A DNA stretch of 64,000 nucleotides, taken from Pseudevernia furfuracea. Its lineage: Eukaryota > Ascomycota > Lecanoromycetes > Lecanorales > Parmeliaceae. Shown here piece after piece: positions 1-11,931 of this stretch (positions within the stretch are counted from its first letter, which is position 1; each line of letters starts with the position of its first letter). The notes beneath the pieces are model-generated. The model was not told the DNA's origin. It did not search any database and was given only the letters and a program-made list of their open reading frames with translations. Position numbers and translations under genes: made by a program. Location of the stretch: assembly GCA_022315425.1 (NCBI GenBank), contig JAIUPT010000017.1, positions 496,001 to 560,000 of the forward strand, given 5' to 3'.

Positions 1-1915
1 CGAAAAACGTGATGCGACCGAAGACGAAATCGATTCTCTCCCTCATATTGTGGACGACATTCCCATGGCAGTCTGGATTACCGAGTTCATTGGTGCAGCA
101 GAGCGTGTCACCTACTACGGCATTACTACTCCCTGGCGTGAGCTCTCAATTGATGGCTATGGTGGTAACTTATGCTAAGCTGTAACAGAGAATTACATGC
201 AGAATCATATTAGTGATGCTGCACTTCCTGGAGCTCTGGGCCTCGGCCAATCGACCGCCACGAATATAAACAACGCCTTCTTCTTCTTTTCTTGTCTGAC
301 GCCCGTCCCATTTGCGATTGTCTCAGACACTTGGCTTGGCCGCTACAAGACGCTCTGCATCAGCCTAACGTAGGTTATTGTCCTCAGTGTTGGGAGTAAC
401 ATACTTACTGTCAAGCAGGATCTACATTTGCGGCTGCTTGGTAATGTTTGCGACTTCCTTGCCTGTGGCTCTTCAGCATGGCGCAGGCGTTGGCGGACTG
501 GCGACAGCAATGGTCCTTATCGGTTTGGGCTTGGGAGGAGTAAAAGCCACCATCTCGCCGTTCATAGGTCAAAAATACTGGCACTAAAAGTGGTGTAATT
601 GACTGACACTGAGCTAGCCGATCAGTATCCGAATCTAGTCCCACAGCTAGTAAAGACGAAGAAAGGGGCACTTGCTGTTACGGATCGCACCCTTACGATC
701 CAGTACATTTACAATGTATTTTACTGGTACAAAGCCAACATGCCTGTTGCTTGGTGTTCCGACTTCATAGCTGATCGTGTCAGGTTTACCAACATCGCAG
801 GTCTAGCATCAGTTCCAAGCACATTCTTAGAAAAAGAACGAGGGTTCTGGGCGGCGTACTTGCTACCAACATGCTTTCTTTGGATTGCAGTCATCCTGCT
901 TGCTGTGTCGGGAAATCGATTTGGTGAGCTAGCTTCTTCTCGAGCAACTGAGCAGCGCTAAAATGATGCAGTCAAAATCCCCCCTCAAGGCAACATCATT
1001 CCTATGGCGGCTAAGACTCTGATATGCGCGTCAAAGCATGAATTCAAACTCGACAATGCAAGACCACTTTATCAAGCTGAAGAGTTTGGCCGACAGGTCC
1101 AATGGGACGACACATTTGTATCTGAAATGAAACGCGGTTTGATCGCCTGCCGCGTGATGTCCGAACCTGCCTCCAATCAACAACATGCACAAGCTGACCA
1201 GTAGTTCTTTAGATTTTCTTTTGTCCTCTTCTACCTTTGCTACAACCAAATCTCTACGAATCTCGTCTCCCAAGCCGGCCAAATGCAACTCGTCGGCATC
1301 CCCAATGACACTATCCAAGCCTTGAATTGCATCGCCTGTATCGTTCTGGGCCCGCTCATGCAAAACTTCCTTTATCCCTTCCTTGCAAAGCGAAAGATCC
1401 CCTTTGGCCCGATTACGCGCGTCATGATCGGTTTCATCGCCATTGGCGCATCTATGGCCTACGCATCTGGTGTACAGAAACTCATCTACAGTCGCGGCCC
1501 ATGCTACAACATCCCCCTCGCATGCCCCGGCTCGGACAAAGGCCGCATACCAAATGAGGTGAACGTATTTGTACAGACACCGATATACTTCATACTGGCT
1601 GCGGCGGAGATATTGGGGCTTGTCTCCGCGAGAGAGTATGCCTACTCGAAGGCACCGAAGAATATGAAGACGGTGGTACAGGCGCTGACGCAGGTGACAG
1701 CTGGAGTGGGTGCGGCGATTGGCATAGCAATTTCGCCCGCAGCGAAAGATCCGCATTTGGTCATCTTTTATGCGGCGCTGGCTGGAGCGACGGTTGGTGT
1801 GACAGTGTTTCTATGGGTCTTGTTTAGAAAGTATGATAGCATGGATGAGGAATTGAACTCACTGGAGCTGAGGACTCTCCGGGAGAAAAGGAGGGAGGAG
1901 GCGCAGGGTTCGTAG
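1..1915 (+). CDS. POT/PTR2 family proton-coupled peptide transporter, 5' end outside the window
   Basis: This gene encodes a plasma-membrane di/tripeptide-proton symporter of the PTR2 (POT) family. The start lies before base 1. The proposed exons are 1-137, 189-369, 419-567, 618-726, 784-923, 972-1153 and 1205-1915, giving 536 codons including the stop. All six introns are GT-AG and 48-57 bp long. Family motifs appear in the right order: a YYGITTPW-like first helix, PGALGLGQ, the GLGGVKATISPF segment near 535-566, and the second POT signature FYWFTNIAGL, which is split by the intron at 727-783. Many hydrophobic helices follow, and the end is a charged tail (KRREEAQGS). The frame stays open across every splice, so the visible part looks functional. 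AT-rich DNA begins about 130 bp downstream. The family is secure. The substrate is inferred from the family. Confidence 0.92.
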
Positions 1916-2230
1916 GACATTGATCAGGAAGTGGGAGACAGATGGAGCTAGTCTGCCTTGATGAAGCGACAAGAAAAGAATAGACAAAGAGGTCTTATCC
2001 TCTCTCTAAACGCGATCGATAAATAAAACTAGTAGCTACGGTACATCAGTATATATAAAATTACAAGTATAGGCTCACGAATTAAATTCGTAAAACGTTA
2101 ATTTTATTTTAAGTTTTATCTTTAAAGATAGTAAAAACTACTTTTAAATATAATATAAGATCTACTTATTCTTATTATTTATTCTTTAATAAATTAATAG
2201 TTTTTTTAATATTAAAAGATTATTAAAAAT
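1916..2230. other. 3' flank of the transporter and edge of an AT-rich block
   Basis: Base composition falls sharply after about 2030. I see no gene here. At 2046 a 15-bp stretch matches the 5' tip of the Helitron at 4090. It runs straight into a palindrome-bearing motif (2063-2091) that also occurs at 36214 and, inverted, near 10286-10316. Confidence 0.6.
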
Positions 2231-3330
2231 AGACTAATCTTACGCGTATATTCTCTATTTATTAGACGTACACTCTTAATCTACTGCGCGTACACTCTTA
2301 AGTTTATTAGACGTATATTCTCAATATTATTAGACGTACATCTCTCAGATAGAATTCGACTTAAGTATATGAAACGTAAAATAAGACGTTATTAAACATT
2401 AAAAGATCTGCGTCGTCGTTATCGACGATCTAAGCGAATATCACTTAATGATCTTTAAATCGATATCTGCATTTGAAGAAACAAAAATATTAAGAGATAT
2501 CGAGCTTAAGATTTATTAGTAAATAATATATTTCTTATATTAATTTGTTAAAAGCTAAACAATATTTCTCTTTATCTTAAAAAAATTTAATAAAATCTTT
2601 AAATATTAAGTAATAAAAAATAAAATTAAGCGATTTAAAAAAATATAATAAAGTTTTGCTCGATGTTTATCTTTTATTTATAACTTAGTCTTCTCTTACT
2701 TTAAATAGCTTAAAAATATTATATTCGAGAATTAGTCGAATTAGATATTAATTCTTAACGTCAAATTTATTTATTTATAAAGCTTTAATTATTAAAGTAT
2801 CGTCTCATCACTCTATTATTAAACTAATTCTAAGTCTAATCGTAAGTCTATTCGCTTATCTTCTTTTATAAATTCTTTCGTAAACTTTAATCGTTATAAT
2901 TATTACATTATTTTAATTATTATTATCGTTATAGATAAGACTTTTACTGTTAATTAAGAATTTATAAATATCTTATATTAAGAATTATATTTACTTTAAT
3001 ATCTTAATACTCGCTCTTATAAATGTTTTAATGAATTTAATTTATACTTCTTATTAGCGTTAGATGTCGATATAATTATCGAGAGAGGAATTAAGAGTGA
3101 TTATTATAAAGTATTATTTTAAAAGAAAGATAACTGTTAATAAAATAATTAACGTTATTAAAAAATGAAAGTTATAATAAAGTTTTATTTCTTTAAGCTA
3201 ACTCTCGCGATTCTTGCGCGAAAGTTAATCGAATTTAAAAAGATATACGTCTAATAAACTTGAGAGTGTACGCGTAATAAATTAAGAATATACGTTTAAT
3301 AAATAAAAAATATACGCGTAAGATCAGTCT
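2231..3330. mobile_element. About 1.1-kb AT-rich element with 88-bp terminal inverted repeats
   Basis: The left end (2231-2318) and the reverse complement of the right end (3242-3330) match over about 88 bp, both starting AGACTRATCTTACGCG. Each TIR is built from sub-repeats of the form TTATTAGACGTA..CTCTTAA, and these run on a little further at the left end. The flanks are AAAAAT at 2225-2230 and 3331-3336, a possible 6-bp target duplication, though weak because it is AT-rich. The interior is full of stops in every frame and shows no transposase I can recognise. It is probably a RIP-mutated, non-autonomous DNA transposon of unknown superfamily. Confidence 0.6.
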
Positions 3331-4089
3331 AAAAATACTCTTTTTATAAACTTAGTATATAATATTTATTATTTATATTAATTTAAGATCTTAGACATTT
3401 AATTAAATAATATCTTATCGAATATAATATTAAATATATAATTATATTAAAATAGCTATTCTATTATAAAGAAGAAAGATTATCTATATTAAAAAATAAG
3501 TCGTATTAATATATATAAAAGAATAAGATAGAGCTTAATTAAAAGAAATCTTAATATATATATATAATTAATTATAAATACTATTTCGTTACGCTTTTAG
3601 AACTAGTAATACGAATAAATCTATAAGCGTTTTCATTATTAAAATATCTCTTTATAATTAAAAGTCTTTTATTTTAAAGACTTAGTTCTCTATAAATAAA
3701 ATCTATACATAACTTTATATAATATAAAGCTCGATTTACGCTTTTTAATATTATAAAGAATATAAAGTTTAAACTATTATAGATAATATGATTTGATTTA
3801 ATAAACGTTATTATATAAAACGCGTTTAGAAATATTATTAATTACAAGTCGAAAAGATATAAAATAATATAAGATATTAATCTCTTATATAATATTATAA
3901 TATAATATAATATAAAATCTCTAGATCTTATATTTGTTACGAGACAAATAATGAGGTGACTTAATTATGATTGTGATGGTGAAAGATGCTATTATTCTAT
4001 ATGCTCTGCGGGCAGAAATGTGCGAAGCCAAGCCGCGCTAAGCTCAATTGAGTGAATTGCTCTGAGGATGTCTTGACGTATCGTGACAA
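3331..4089. other. AT-rich repeat-derived DNA without a gene
   Basis: This stretch is RIP-like until about 3940. A degraded copy of the Helitron 5' tip begins near 3501. The stretch 3846-3925 resembles the outer flank of the long-TIR element at 28446. From about 3945 to 4089 base composition is nearly normal, and I recognise nothing there. Confidence 0.5.
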
Positions 4090-4562
4090 TCAGTATATAT
4101 AAAAGAATAAGGTAGGGCTGAGCGAAAAAATCTTAATTTGTATGTGTAGTCAATAATCAAATCGTCAGTTCTACGCTTTTTGACTAGACTCGCTTTGTCA
4201 GCCCGCTAGACCTTTCGAGCACCCTCATCAAAAAATTTGATGATTTCTTTTTGCAACTTCAATCACTCTATTCTCTCTGCATATGATTTTCTTATAAACT
4301 CTCAAATTGTAGAGCTGAATTTGCGTATTCTAACGCTGTAAAAATTATCAAATTTGATCTATTATTTGTTGATCAAATTGACACTCGAATATATTGACAT
4401 TCAAATGCGTTCGGGCTCGAAAGATATTTCTTTCGATCCTATTTATCTGCAATTATTCTTTCATCACTCTATAAATCTTTCAATTGCTGAAAATATGAAT
4501 ACATTCGTCATTAATAACCCTCTCACTCATGTTGTCAGGAAGCTCAGACATCTATATCCCTT

Positions 4563-7500
4563 TTGCTGTCTTCTTATTCTTTCACTAACGCGTTTAGACG
4601 ATCTCTGAGCGAATCTATCACCGTCGGCAATCGAGATAAAAGATTAGTTATCACACCTCATAATAAGCGTGAAAGATCTTTGAAAAGGCGTCGAACGAAC
4701 TCGCAGTCCTCGAGTTCACCTATGCTCTCTTCTCAAGTCAGTATTTCAGCCTCAGACGCGTTCTCGTCGCCCCCTTTTCAAATCTCTCAAGACGCGTCAC
4801 ATTCTTCTGCAGAGAATCAAGAAGTTAATGAAGAAGCACTTGATGTAGACCCTACAGAAGAATCGTTAAAAGACATATCGAATAACTTCTTTAAAGATAT
4901 AGAGCTTATATCGAATAACTTCTTTGAAGATATAGAGCTTTTAGACGATCTATTATCTTTCAGCCCTTACTTGAGTCCCTCGCAGCCTTCAGCACGGCTT
5001 CGACGTTATATTACACGATATTCTTACACAGAAGAATCGAAGCGTCACTATTTAGATCTCATGAATGTCATTTGCAATCGTTGCGACGTCGCGTTCTTTA
5101 AGAATAAGACTAAGAGATGATGCTGTGACAAGGGAAACATCGAGATCGCTGAGTCTGAAACAGTCATTGAGAAAGACCAGTCTGAGGAGAACGACTCGAT
5201 CTTTGAAACGCGTATAAACGACTCAGCGAACCCAGTGAATCAGGACGAGGATGTTATAAATAAGATCCTGCACTCTTTGAAATCAGAAACGATTACTCTC
5301 ATCGACGACTGCAAGGAATTCCGTCGTCACAGCGTTCAATATAATAATACCGCCTTCATGACCTCACAGCAGATCACTATAAATTATACTATTGTATCAT
5401 ATACGTGCAAAGTTCAGAGAGCAATTATCACTCACATGCTCGCTCTGACGCCGTCTGAGGGTGAAAAGTCGACATTTGATCAAATCTACATTATGAATAA
5501 CACTCAGAAACAGACTATATATCGATATGATCTTCTTTCGATACTTCTTTCAGTGCTAATAGACACGCCTAGACACGACTTCAACGAGAATATCAGTCAA
5601 CCTCTTCATCGCAAAATCGCTAGACATCTGAGAGACATCAATTCATATATTCAATTTCTCAAGTCTACGAGTGACAGACTGATAAACGAGATCAATATTT
5701 AGAGCTACAAGCTGCTTTACGAAAATTCGAATCATTATAATGCACGAACCTACAATCGTTCTACTTCGAATAAGATTGCTATTGCATAAGAAGATGATAC
5801 GAATAACTCTTTGAGTGTATCTGTGACTAAAGACGTGTTGATAGAGACTCAGAGTGATGAGAGATATAGTGTTTCATACTAACATTCAGTCTACATATCA
5901 TTACGCTATCCTCTTATCTTCTCATTCGACGAATCGTTCTGACACTATAATATCTCGAATATCAGTTATGCAATGAGAGAAAGTCTTTATGTCCGACGAA
6001 TCAGATCTAACGAACAGTCTCTACGAGTAACGAGTCGAACCGACAGAGATGACTCTACACGCGTCATTATCGCCTTATTCTACAAGTATAAGATGTCTTT
6101 CTTTCGTCTTACACGATCACTAACTATGTGTGTATAGATATCTTATGCAAATTCGACGAGATAGATTCAATCGACTTCTTCACTGCGAACGACTGTTATA
6201 ACATTTCGTCTGCGATGTATACGTGGCTATAGAAAGCAATCGACTTCAATGGGTCAAGATCAATCAAAGAACGATACGCTCTGAGTCATATCAAGTGGTT
6301 CGCGAGACTTAAGAGGCTGAGGTCACTACTGACAACGAGGCTGACAAGCAACGAATCGTTCTTTCTTTTAGTTACTATAAAGGTTCACGATTCATAAAAC
6401 AGCTATATCAGAACGTCATTGCCCTATCTACGAAGTTCGATCGATTAGACTTCTTTATCACGTTCATCTGTAATCTTAATTAAAAGGAGATCAAGGAGAA
6501 TCTTCTGTCAGGCGAACGACTCACTAATCGCTCGAATCTGATCGCTAGAGTGTTCAATTAGAAGCTGAGAACTCTACAGCACGATATCAGAAAGAAGAAG
6601 ATTCTTGATGAGTTCTGCTGTTCTTTTGTAGTCGTTGTAAACCTTCTTTCACCTCTCGTTCCCTCAGTTCAATAGACAGTTAACGATATATTAGTCAGAC
6701 TGTCAGTGCAGGTTCTAAATCGTCTCTGAGGGTCTTTCTGACACGATTCAGGACCCTTATACGCAGTAAACCCTGTCAGTTAGCCCTGCGATATCGTCAA
6801 AAAATTTCTTTTATCCCAAGACCCCGATCTACGAACGATTGAATTTTTATATAGTTCTAATTCTAACTAATTTTTGCCGTATCAGATCGAATTTTAGTAT
6901 ATATCTACATTATAGAGTTTCAAAAAAGAGACCTTTCGCATGCTCATATGCTCATTATATTGCACCCTAAGAATCGAATTCTCAGCGCAGCTAAGGTAGA
7001 CGCGACTGTTAGTGCTGAGATATCGAATGCACGTCTATATTCGAATCTCTTTATTATCGTGACTAGGTGTATGCTCCACGGCAATTGCAGTCATTATGTC
7101 ATCACTAAAACAGATACGATCCCGCTCTGCTGAGACTCGGATAAGAACGAATATAATAAGCGGTTTTCGAAGGCCTTCTGTGATTAGACTGTCTTTCAGT
7201 CGGACTTCGGATACCTTACGTATCGTCGACGTAGACCTGCTGCGATCTTAGAGGATGAATTCAAGTAGAATTGCTGAGTGATGCTCTATAGTCTCTATCT
7301 ATCGATCAAATATAACGCTTACATTAACGTTGAGATCTGTGTTAACGTCAAGGCGTGCAAATATATCTTTAAGTATGTTTATAAGGGTAGCGATCGAGTC
7401 AGCCTTCGAATAATACGCGAGAACGACAACAGAGATTAGAACACTGCAGGTTTAGACTCAGTGAACGAGGTTTAAGAGTATCGAGACGCACGATGAGTAG

Positions 7501-10035
7501 GCTCTACGAAGATCTGTTGAAGAATATTTGATTTCAAACTGCACGATCAAGATTCTAAGATAAAACGATTAAATCTTCATCTTTCTAATGATCAAAATAT
7601 TTAATTCGACGACGACGTTAATCTCGCGAAGATAGTTGAGAAAAGTAGCGAGCGTTAAATCAAATTATTGACCTTCTTTGAACTCAATTAAAAGCGTCAA
7701 CGATAACGAGACGTACAAGATCTCTTCTATATCGATCTATCGAATCGATACGTCTGAATAAAGGGCTGGAATTCACGTCAGAGGTCTACGAATATCATTG
7801 CTCGCATGTATTATATTAATTCGAACGCAGACGAACTCTTCTACCTTCGCTATCTTCTGTTAAACGTATCGAATTCTATATTCTTTGAGAACCTACGAAC
7901 GATGAACGACAATATCATTTTCAGCTTTTATGATGTCTGCACGACAAGAGATCTACTACATAACGACGCGAAATAAGATCAGACCTTGAAGAAAGCAGAT
8001 GTCTGACAGGGTGAAGAATGTTTACGAAGTCTCTTCGTGATGATTTTACTTAATTGTGAACTCAGTGATTCTTTGAATCTATGAAATAAGCATAAAGAGA
8101 GATATGTTGATCAATTTCTTTGCTGTTCGAAAGCATCTCAAGTCTCAAGCGCGAGAAAATAATCGCGCTATTGAGGTAACAAAATATCACGAACTTCTTA
8201 AGTGTGATGTTTTCGTATTTTTGATAATTGTTCTCTCAAAAATCTTTGCGCTAGGCGTTTTTTTGATTTTCGGCCCGCAAAATACATGTCTCTCCTCTTT
8301 CACCTTGTCACATTTCAAGTCAACTAACATATATTCTTCTTCTTTCAGTCTATCTGACGACTGTCTTCATATTCTTCAGAGCGACTATCAAGGTCTCGCT
8401 ATATCGAACGATGCGAACGATAGAAAAGACGTCGTTCACGACTTCTATCTTCATTTGATTCAAATTCGTCTGAAGAAAAACAATATTAGCTTCACAAGGA
8501 ATGTTAGTCTAGTCGATTTCGATCTATCAGCAGTACAGCAAGACTACGAGAAGCATTATAATAACGATCGCAATAGACTTCTTCGCGAGAAACAGAGCTA
8601 TCAAATCGATACTTGAAATAAGATGTGAACGACTCTTAATATCGATCAAATCGCTACTGCGAAGACAATTTGAAACGCCGTTTCTAATAGAAATAATCAA
8701 CTCTTCTTTCTGAATAACTATAATAACATCGATAAGATTATGCTTCAAAACACCGTGTTGCGTAGAGTTCGAGACGAGTTCAAGATGACTATTGTTGTGA
8801 TCTCTTCTGACATCGTCGTTATTCTTCTTTAGAATGAACGCATCGTTTATTCTCGCTTTAAGATATCTCTAAATGTTACTACTCAGTCTTCTTACGCGAT
8901 ATCAAAGACGTTCGACCTCGCTGAGTTATTTCTGATTATCGAGTTGATCTTTTAAGACGAAATTTCTACACAAAATCGCTCCGATATTAAGATCGTTGAT
9001 TATATACTTCAAGACGTTCGAAGTAACACTACTCTCTTTGATAGAATAGTCACATGCTTCTACGATAACTTTCGTCAAATTCTTTTAATCGTTAAGAGCG
9101 CTGAGTCAGATCGTCTCGCTCGATCTACGTTGAGAGCGTTCTATCTCTGAAGTCGTATTAGAATTCTCAGACTAATAAAAAATATGACACTTCGAAATCC
9201 CAATTTGACTAATCAAGGTCGCACTAATATAAAGACTTTTACTTAGAGTCTTCTAAATATAAATAATAATATCTTATCAAGCATCGAAGAACGAGAGACA
9301 GTCGATTAGACTATTAATTAACTATCGAATGACTTCATTACTGCACTAATTGATGCTATCTACGATAACCTTGATTCTTATCGAATAGCTGAGTTCTACA
9401 CGTTCAGGGCCATCCTTTGCACTCTTAATAAGAACGTCGCTCGATTCAACAGTCAAGTTCTTATCAAGTTTTCTAGAATCAAGATCGTCTGTAATAGTCG
9501 AGATGAAGTTGTTAATAAGAAAGATAACTTTCTTCTATCTATCGAAACGATAAATATCTTCGAATCAGCCTCGCTTTCATCGTATCATCTAGAGTTGAAA
9601 GTGAACTATGTGATTATGCTGCTGAGAAATCTGAAGCCTACTCAGAGTCTATGCAATGAGACACGTCTACAAGTCAAGAGTATTGAGTCTAAGACACTCG
9701 ATTGTCGTATTCTAGAAAACGAGCATAACGATAAACGACACTATATATCTCGTATCTCTCTCGCTTCACTCGATTCGAACAGTCTATATGCTTCATTTCG
9801 ACGTGTTTAATTCCCTATTCGTCTGATCTTCAGCATAATCATTAACAAGTCGCAAGATCAATTCTTACAGCACGTCGACTTATGTCTACACTTCGAGATC
9901 TTCGCCCATGATCAGCTATATGTGACCCTCAGTCGAGTCATCAGCAAGGTCGAACTGTTCATTGTGACCTCAGACGATCTATCAAGAAAGCAATCAAGTG
10001 TATCGACGAGATGTATAAGAAACAAAGTGATTAGA
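4563..10035 (+). pseudogene. Helitron Rep/helicase (RepHel) remnant
   Basis: Broken reading frames follow the order of a fungal Helitron protein. An N-terminal region of low complexity (4563-5120) carries a tandem ISNNFF[KE]DIEL repeat. The helitron_like_N region follows (5235-5702, SVQYNNTAFMTS). Next comes an FITFICNLN block near 6450. The HUH-type segment QKRDLSHAHMLI lies near 6918-6953, followed by TRCMLHGNC and then VKACKYIFKYVYKG near 7350. The helicase half contains an LNIDQ start near 8636, a badly eroded Walker A near 8720, a DE Walker B after a stop near 8955, GDFRQIL-like DNFRQIL near 9067, and the closing block INKSQDQFLQHV...HDQLYVTLSRV at 9840-9940. Dozens of stops, mostly at former Gln or Trp codons, make it non-functional. 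Confidence 0.85.
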
Positions 10036-10084
10036 TAGGTTCTTCTTTCGACAGCAACTGAGTAGCAGATAGCAGTAAAAGAAG

Positions 10085-10260
10085 TCGAATATCGCATAGT
10101 TGCAAATCAGAGTCCAGTTGAACTTAGGGTTAGGGCTTTCACTTGATTTTGCAGCGGTAGACATAGTCAAATATTGCATAGTTGACAAATAGTCGAATGC
10201 CGCATAGTTGGCAAATCAGAGTTCGATTTGAATTTGACTTAGGGTTAGGGCATGCGTCGC
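10085..10260 (+). repeat. Tandem subterminal repeats with TTAGGGTTAGGG
   Basis: Just inside the Helitron 3' end, a unit of about 50-60 bp is repeated. It contains AGTCGAATRYCGCATAGTTG, then CAAATCAGAGT, then CTTAGGGTTAGGGC, and begins near 10085 and 10192. A third, partial unit lies near 10166. The embedded (TTAGGG)2 matches the usual fungal telomere repeat, but two units are not a telomere. Confidence 0.6.
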
Positions 10261-10316
10261 AAGCAACCTGATTTTTGCCTTAGAATCATGAATTTAATTC
10301 ATGAGTCTATAGTTGT

Positions 10317-10944
10317 ATTACTATAAAATAATATAAGACAATATATCTCTAAGATATTTTATAAGATATTACTAAGAGCACTTTTAAAAATATTACTAAC
10401 TAGAATAATAACTAGAATAATAACTAGAATAGTAATATTAAGAGTACTATTAATTAAAATATTAGTATATTTATTTAAACGCTTACTATCTTCTTTAACG
10501 CTTAATAAATCTTTCGAATTTCTTTATTTATTATAAATTTAATTCATATTTTTAGATTATAAAGATATTAGATAGTTTCTCTTCTTTTATATTTTATAAT
10601 ATTTTATTCTTCTTTTTTCTCTTTATTAAGTATACTATAATAGATTATAATAATTTTATTTATATCTCTTCTTCTAAGTAATAATAAGTCTTATTCGAGA
10701 CTAGTAACTTAACGACTTAATATAATAATTACTCTATTATATAAAGATAAAATACTATCATAATAATATAAAAGTATTATATTTTAAAACTATTTATAAA
10801 GAATATATAAATAGTATATTAAATTTATTAAATTAATCTATTAATAATTAAAGAAATAGAATTAGCTAATTAAATACTATGATTTAATATATTTATTAAG
10901 AGATTTGATAGCTATGTACGTAATAATAGTCGTATTTTATTCCT
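10317..10944. repeat. AT-rich block with a partial copy of the long-TIR element end
   Basis: The stretch 10322-10460 matches the inner TIR of the element at 28446-36230, including the repeated ACTAGAATAATA motif. The rest, to about 10940, is RIP-like with stops in all frames. I see no gene. Confidence 0.5.
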
Positions 10945-11751
10945 TTATTAAACCGGTGAATCGAAATCAAAAGATGACGTGAATCCTGAGTTGTACCTTG
11001 CAAAGCTACACCATAAGGCTTTGCTCACGGAGCTGCTTCTCTTCCATATTTTGACCCGATCCAATAAGATATAACGGACATAACGACATAACGGTCATGC
11101 CGACCTGCTCAAAGCGGCTATTATGCTCCGAGCTGTAGCAGCTGCATACCAGCGCAACCAACTGGGAAATGGGCGTCGATCCTCACCCAGAAGACCATCA
11201 TCACATGAGTGCTTTAACATCAGGTGTCGTTCTAGGTACCGTGTCGGTATGGAATGCTCCTGAACCGTTTATTCAGATGCGATGTTATTGGTTACCGGCC
11301 AGTTTTTAGGTGGAGTCGATCATTTCATCACGCGCACACCTGGCCACAGAATTACAAATACTTCGCGGGAATGAGGGAATTTACTCAACCTTAGATTCTT
11401 GCCGGATATTCAGCAGTTCATACGGAATCTACTATAAGACGGTTGAAAATTGGATAGGTGGAAAATGCGCCAATTTTTAATGGCAAAATCACACGAGGTA
11501 GAAAAGTCAATGATAGTTACAGACTTCGATGTAAAAGCTGTGTTGAGAAGTTTGATCGCAGGATTTGTCTTGGAAGCAATGTTTTGGTAATAATGAGATC
11601 AAGCTGGATCATTATGGTGATGCTGGTATCCGTTGTAACTGATAAATCGGTGCCCTCGCCCTCAAAGCTTCTTCATAGCCATCTGCGCTGTCCAAGAGTG
11701 AAACACCTCAATCGTCTTTGCCTTCCAATATCCAACGTGAAGAGTCGTGAG
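10945..11751. other. Intergenic, normal base composition, no gene recognised
   Basis: Base composition returns to normal at about 10945. Both strands contain only short open frames without family motifs. A plus-strand frame at 11458-11871 mostly overlaps the secreted-peptide ORF on the other strand and has no coding character that I can defend. Confidence 0.5.
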
Positions 11752-11931
11752 CTAGGCCGCGGGGATGACAGCATTGCGGCGGATGATGCTGACGACGGGG
11801 TCCGTAATATCTACCCCGAGGTCTGGTGTAGCTCGTTCAGACAGCGCTCCGTTTTGCTGAGAGATAGGTGATGCTAAGCTGAGGCTAGCAAAGCTCATCA
11901 TCGCGAGTATGATGTGGATGGCGGATCGCAT
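11752..11931 (-). CDS. Short secreted-peptide ORF (59 aa), candidate only
   Basis: The ORF runs from ATG at 11931 to TAG at 11752. The first 21 residues look like a signal peptide: MRS, then a hydrophobic run HIILAMMSFASLSLA, then a small-residue cleavage site before SPIS. A short pro-like segment ends in LSER. The remainder carries a dibasic RR, a Kex2-type site, seven residues before the end. There is no cysteine. After the stop the same frame stays fairly open with scattered stops, so this may instead be the first exon, or a broken 5' end, of a longer secreted protein; I found no convincing donor site. It is divergent from the UstYa-like gene starting at 12555. Function unknown. Confidence 0.4.
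   Translation of the reverse strand: MRSAIHIILAMMSFASLSLASPISQQNGALSERATPDLGVDITDPVVSIIRRNAVIPAA

Larger units (their letters stand above)
4090..10316 (+). mobile_element. Helitron (rolling-circle transposon), decayed autonomous copy
   Basis: Helitrons move by a rolling-circle mechanism, using a HUH nuclease fused to a PIF1-type helicase. Remnants of that RepHel protein lie inside, described separately. The left end fits the Helitron rule: TC (4090-4091) preceded by A, followed by TATATATAAAAG. Related 5' tips occur near 3501 and 63751. The right end is less certain. A palindrome at 10286-10304 could be the 3' hairpin, and the sequence after it ends CTATAGTTG before a T, which is not a clean CTRR terminus. 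GC is clearly higher than in the surrounding blocks, so this copy is less mutated. Confidence 0.75.

Noticed and set aside
1031..1756. 241-codon minus-strand frame
   Set aside because: It is antisense to the last exons of the peptide transporter, whose motifs are unambiguous.
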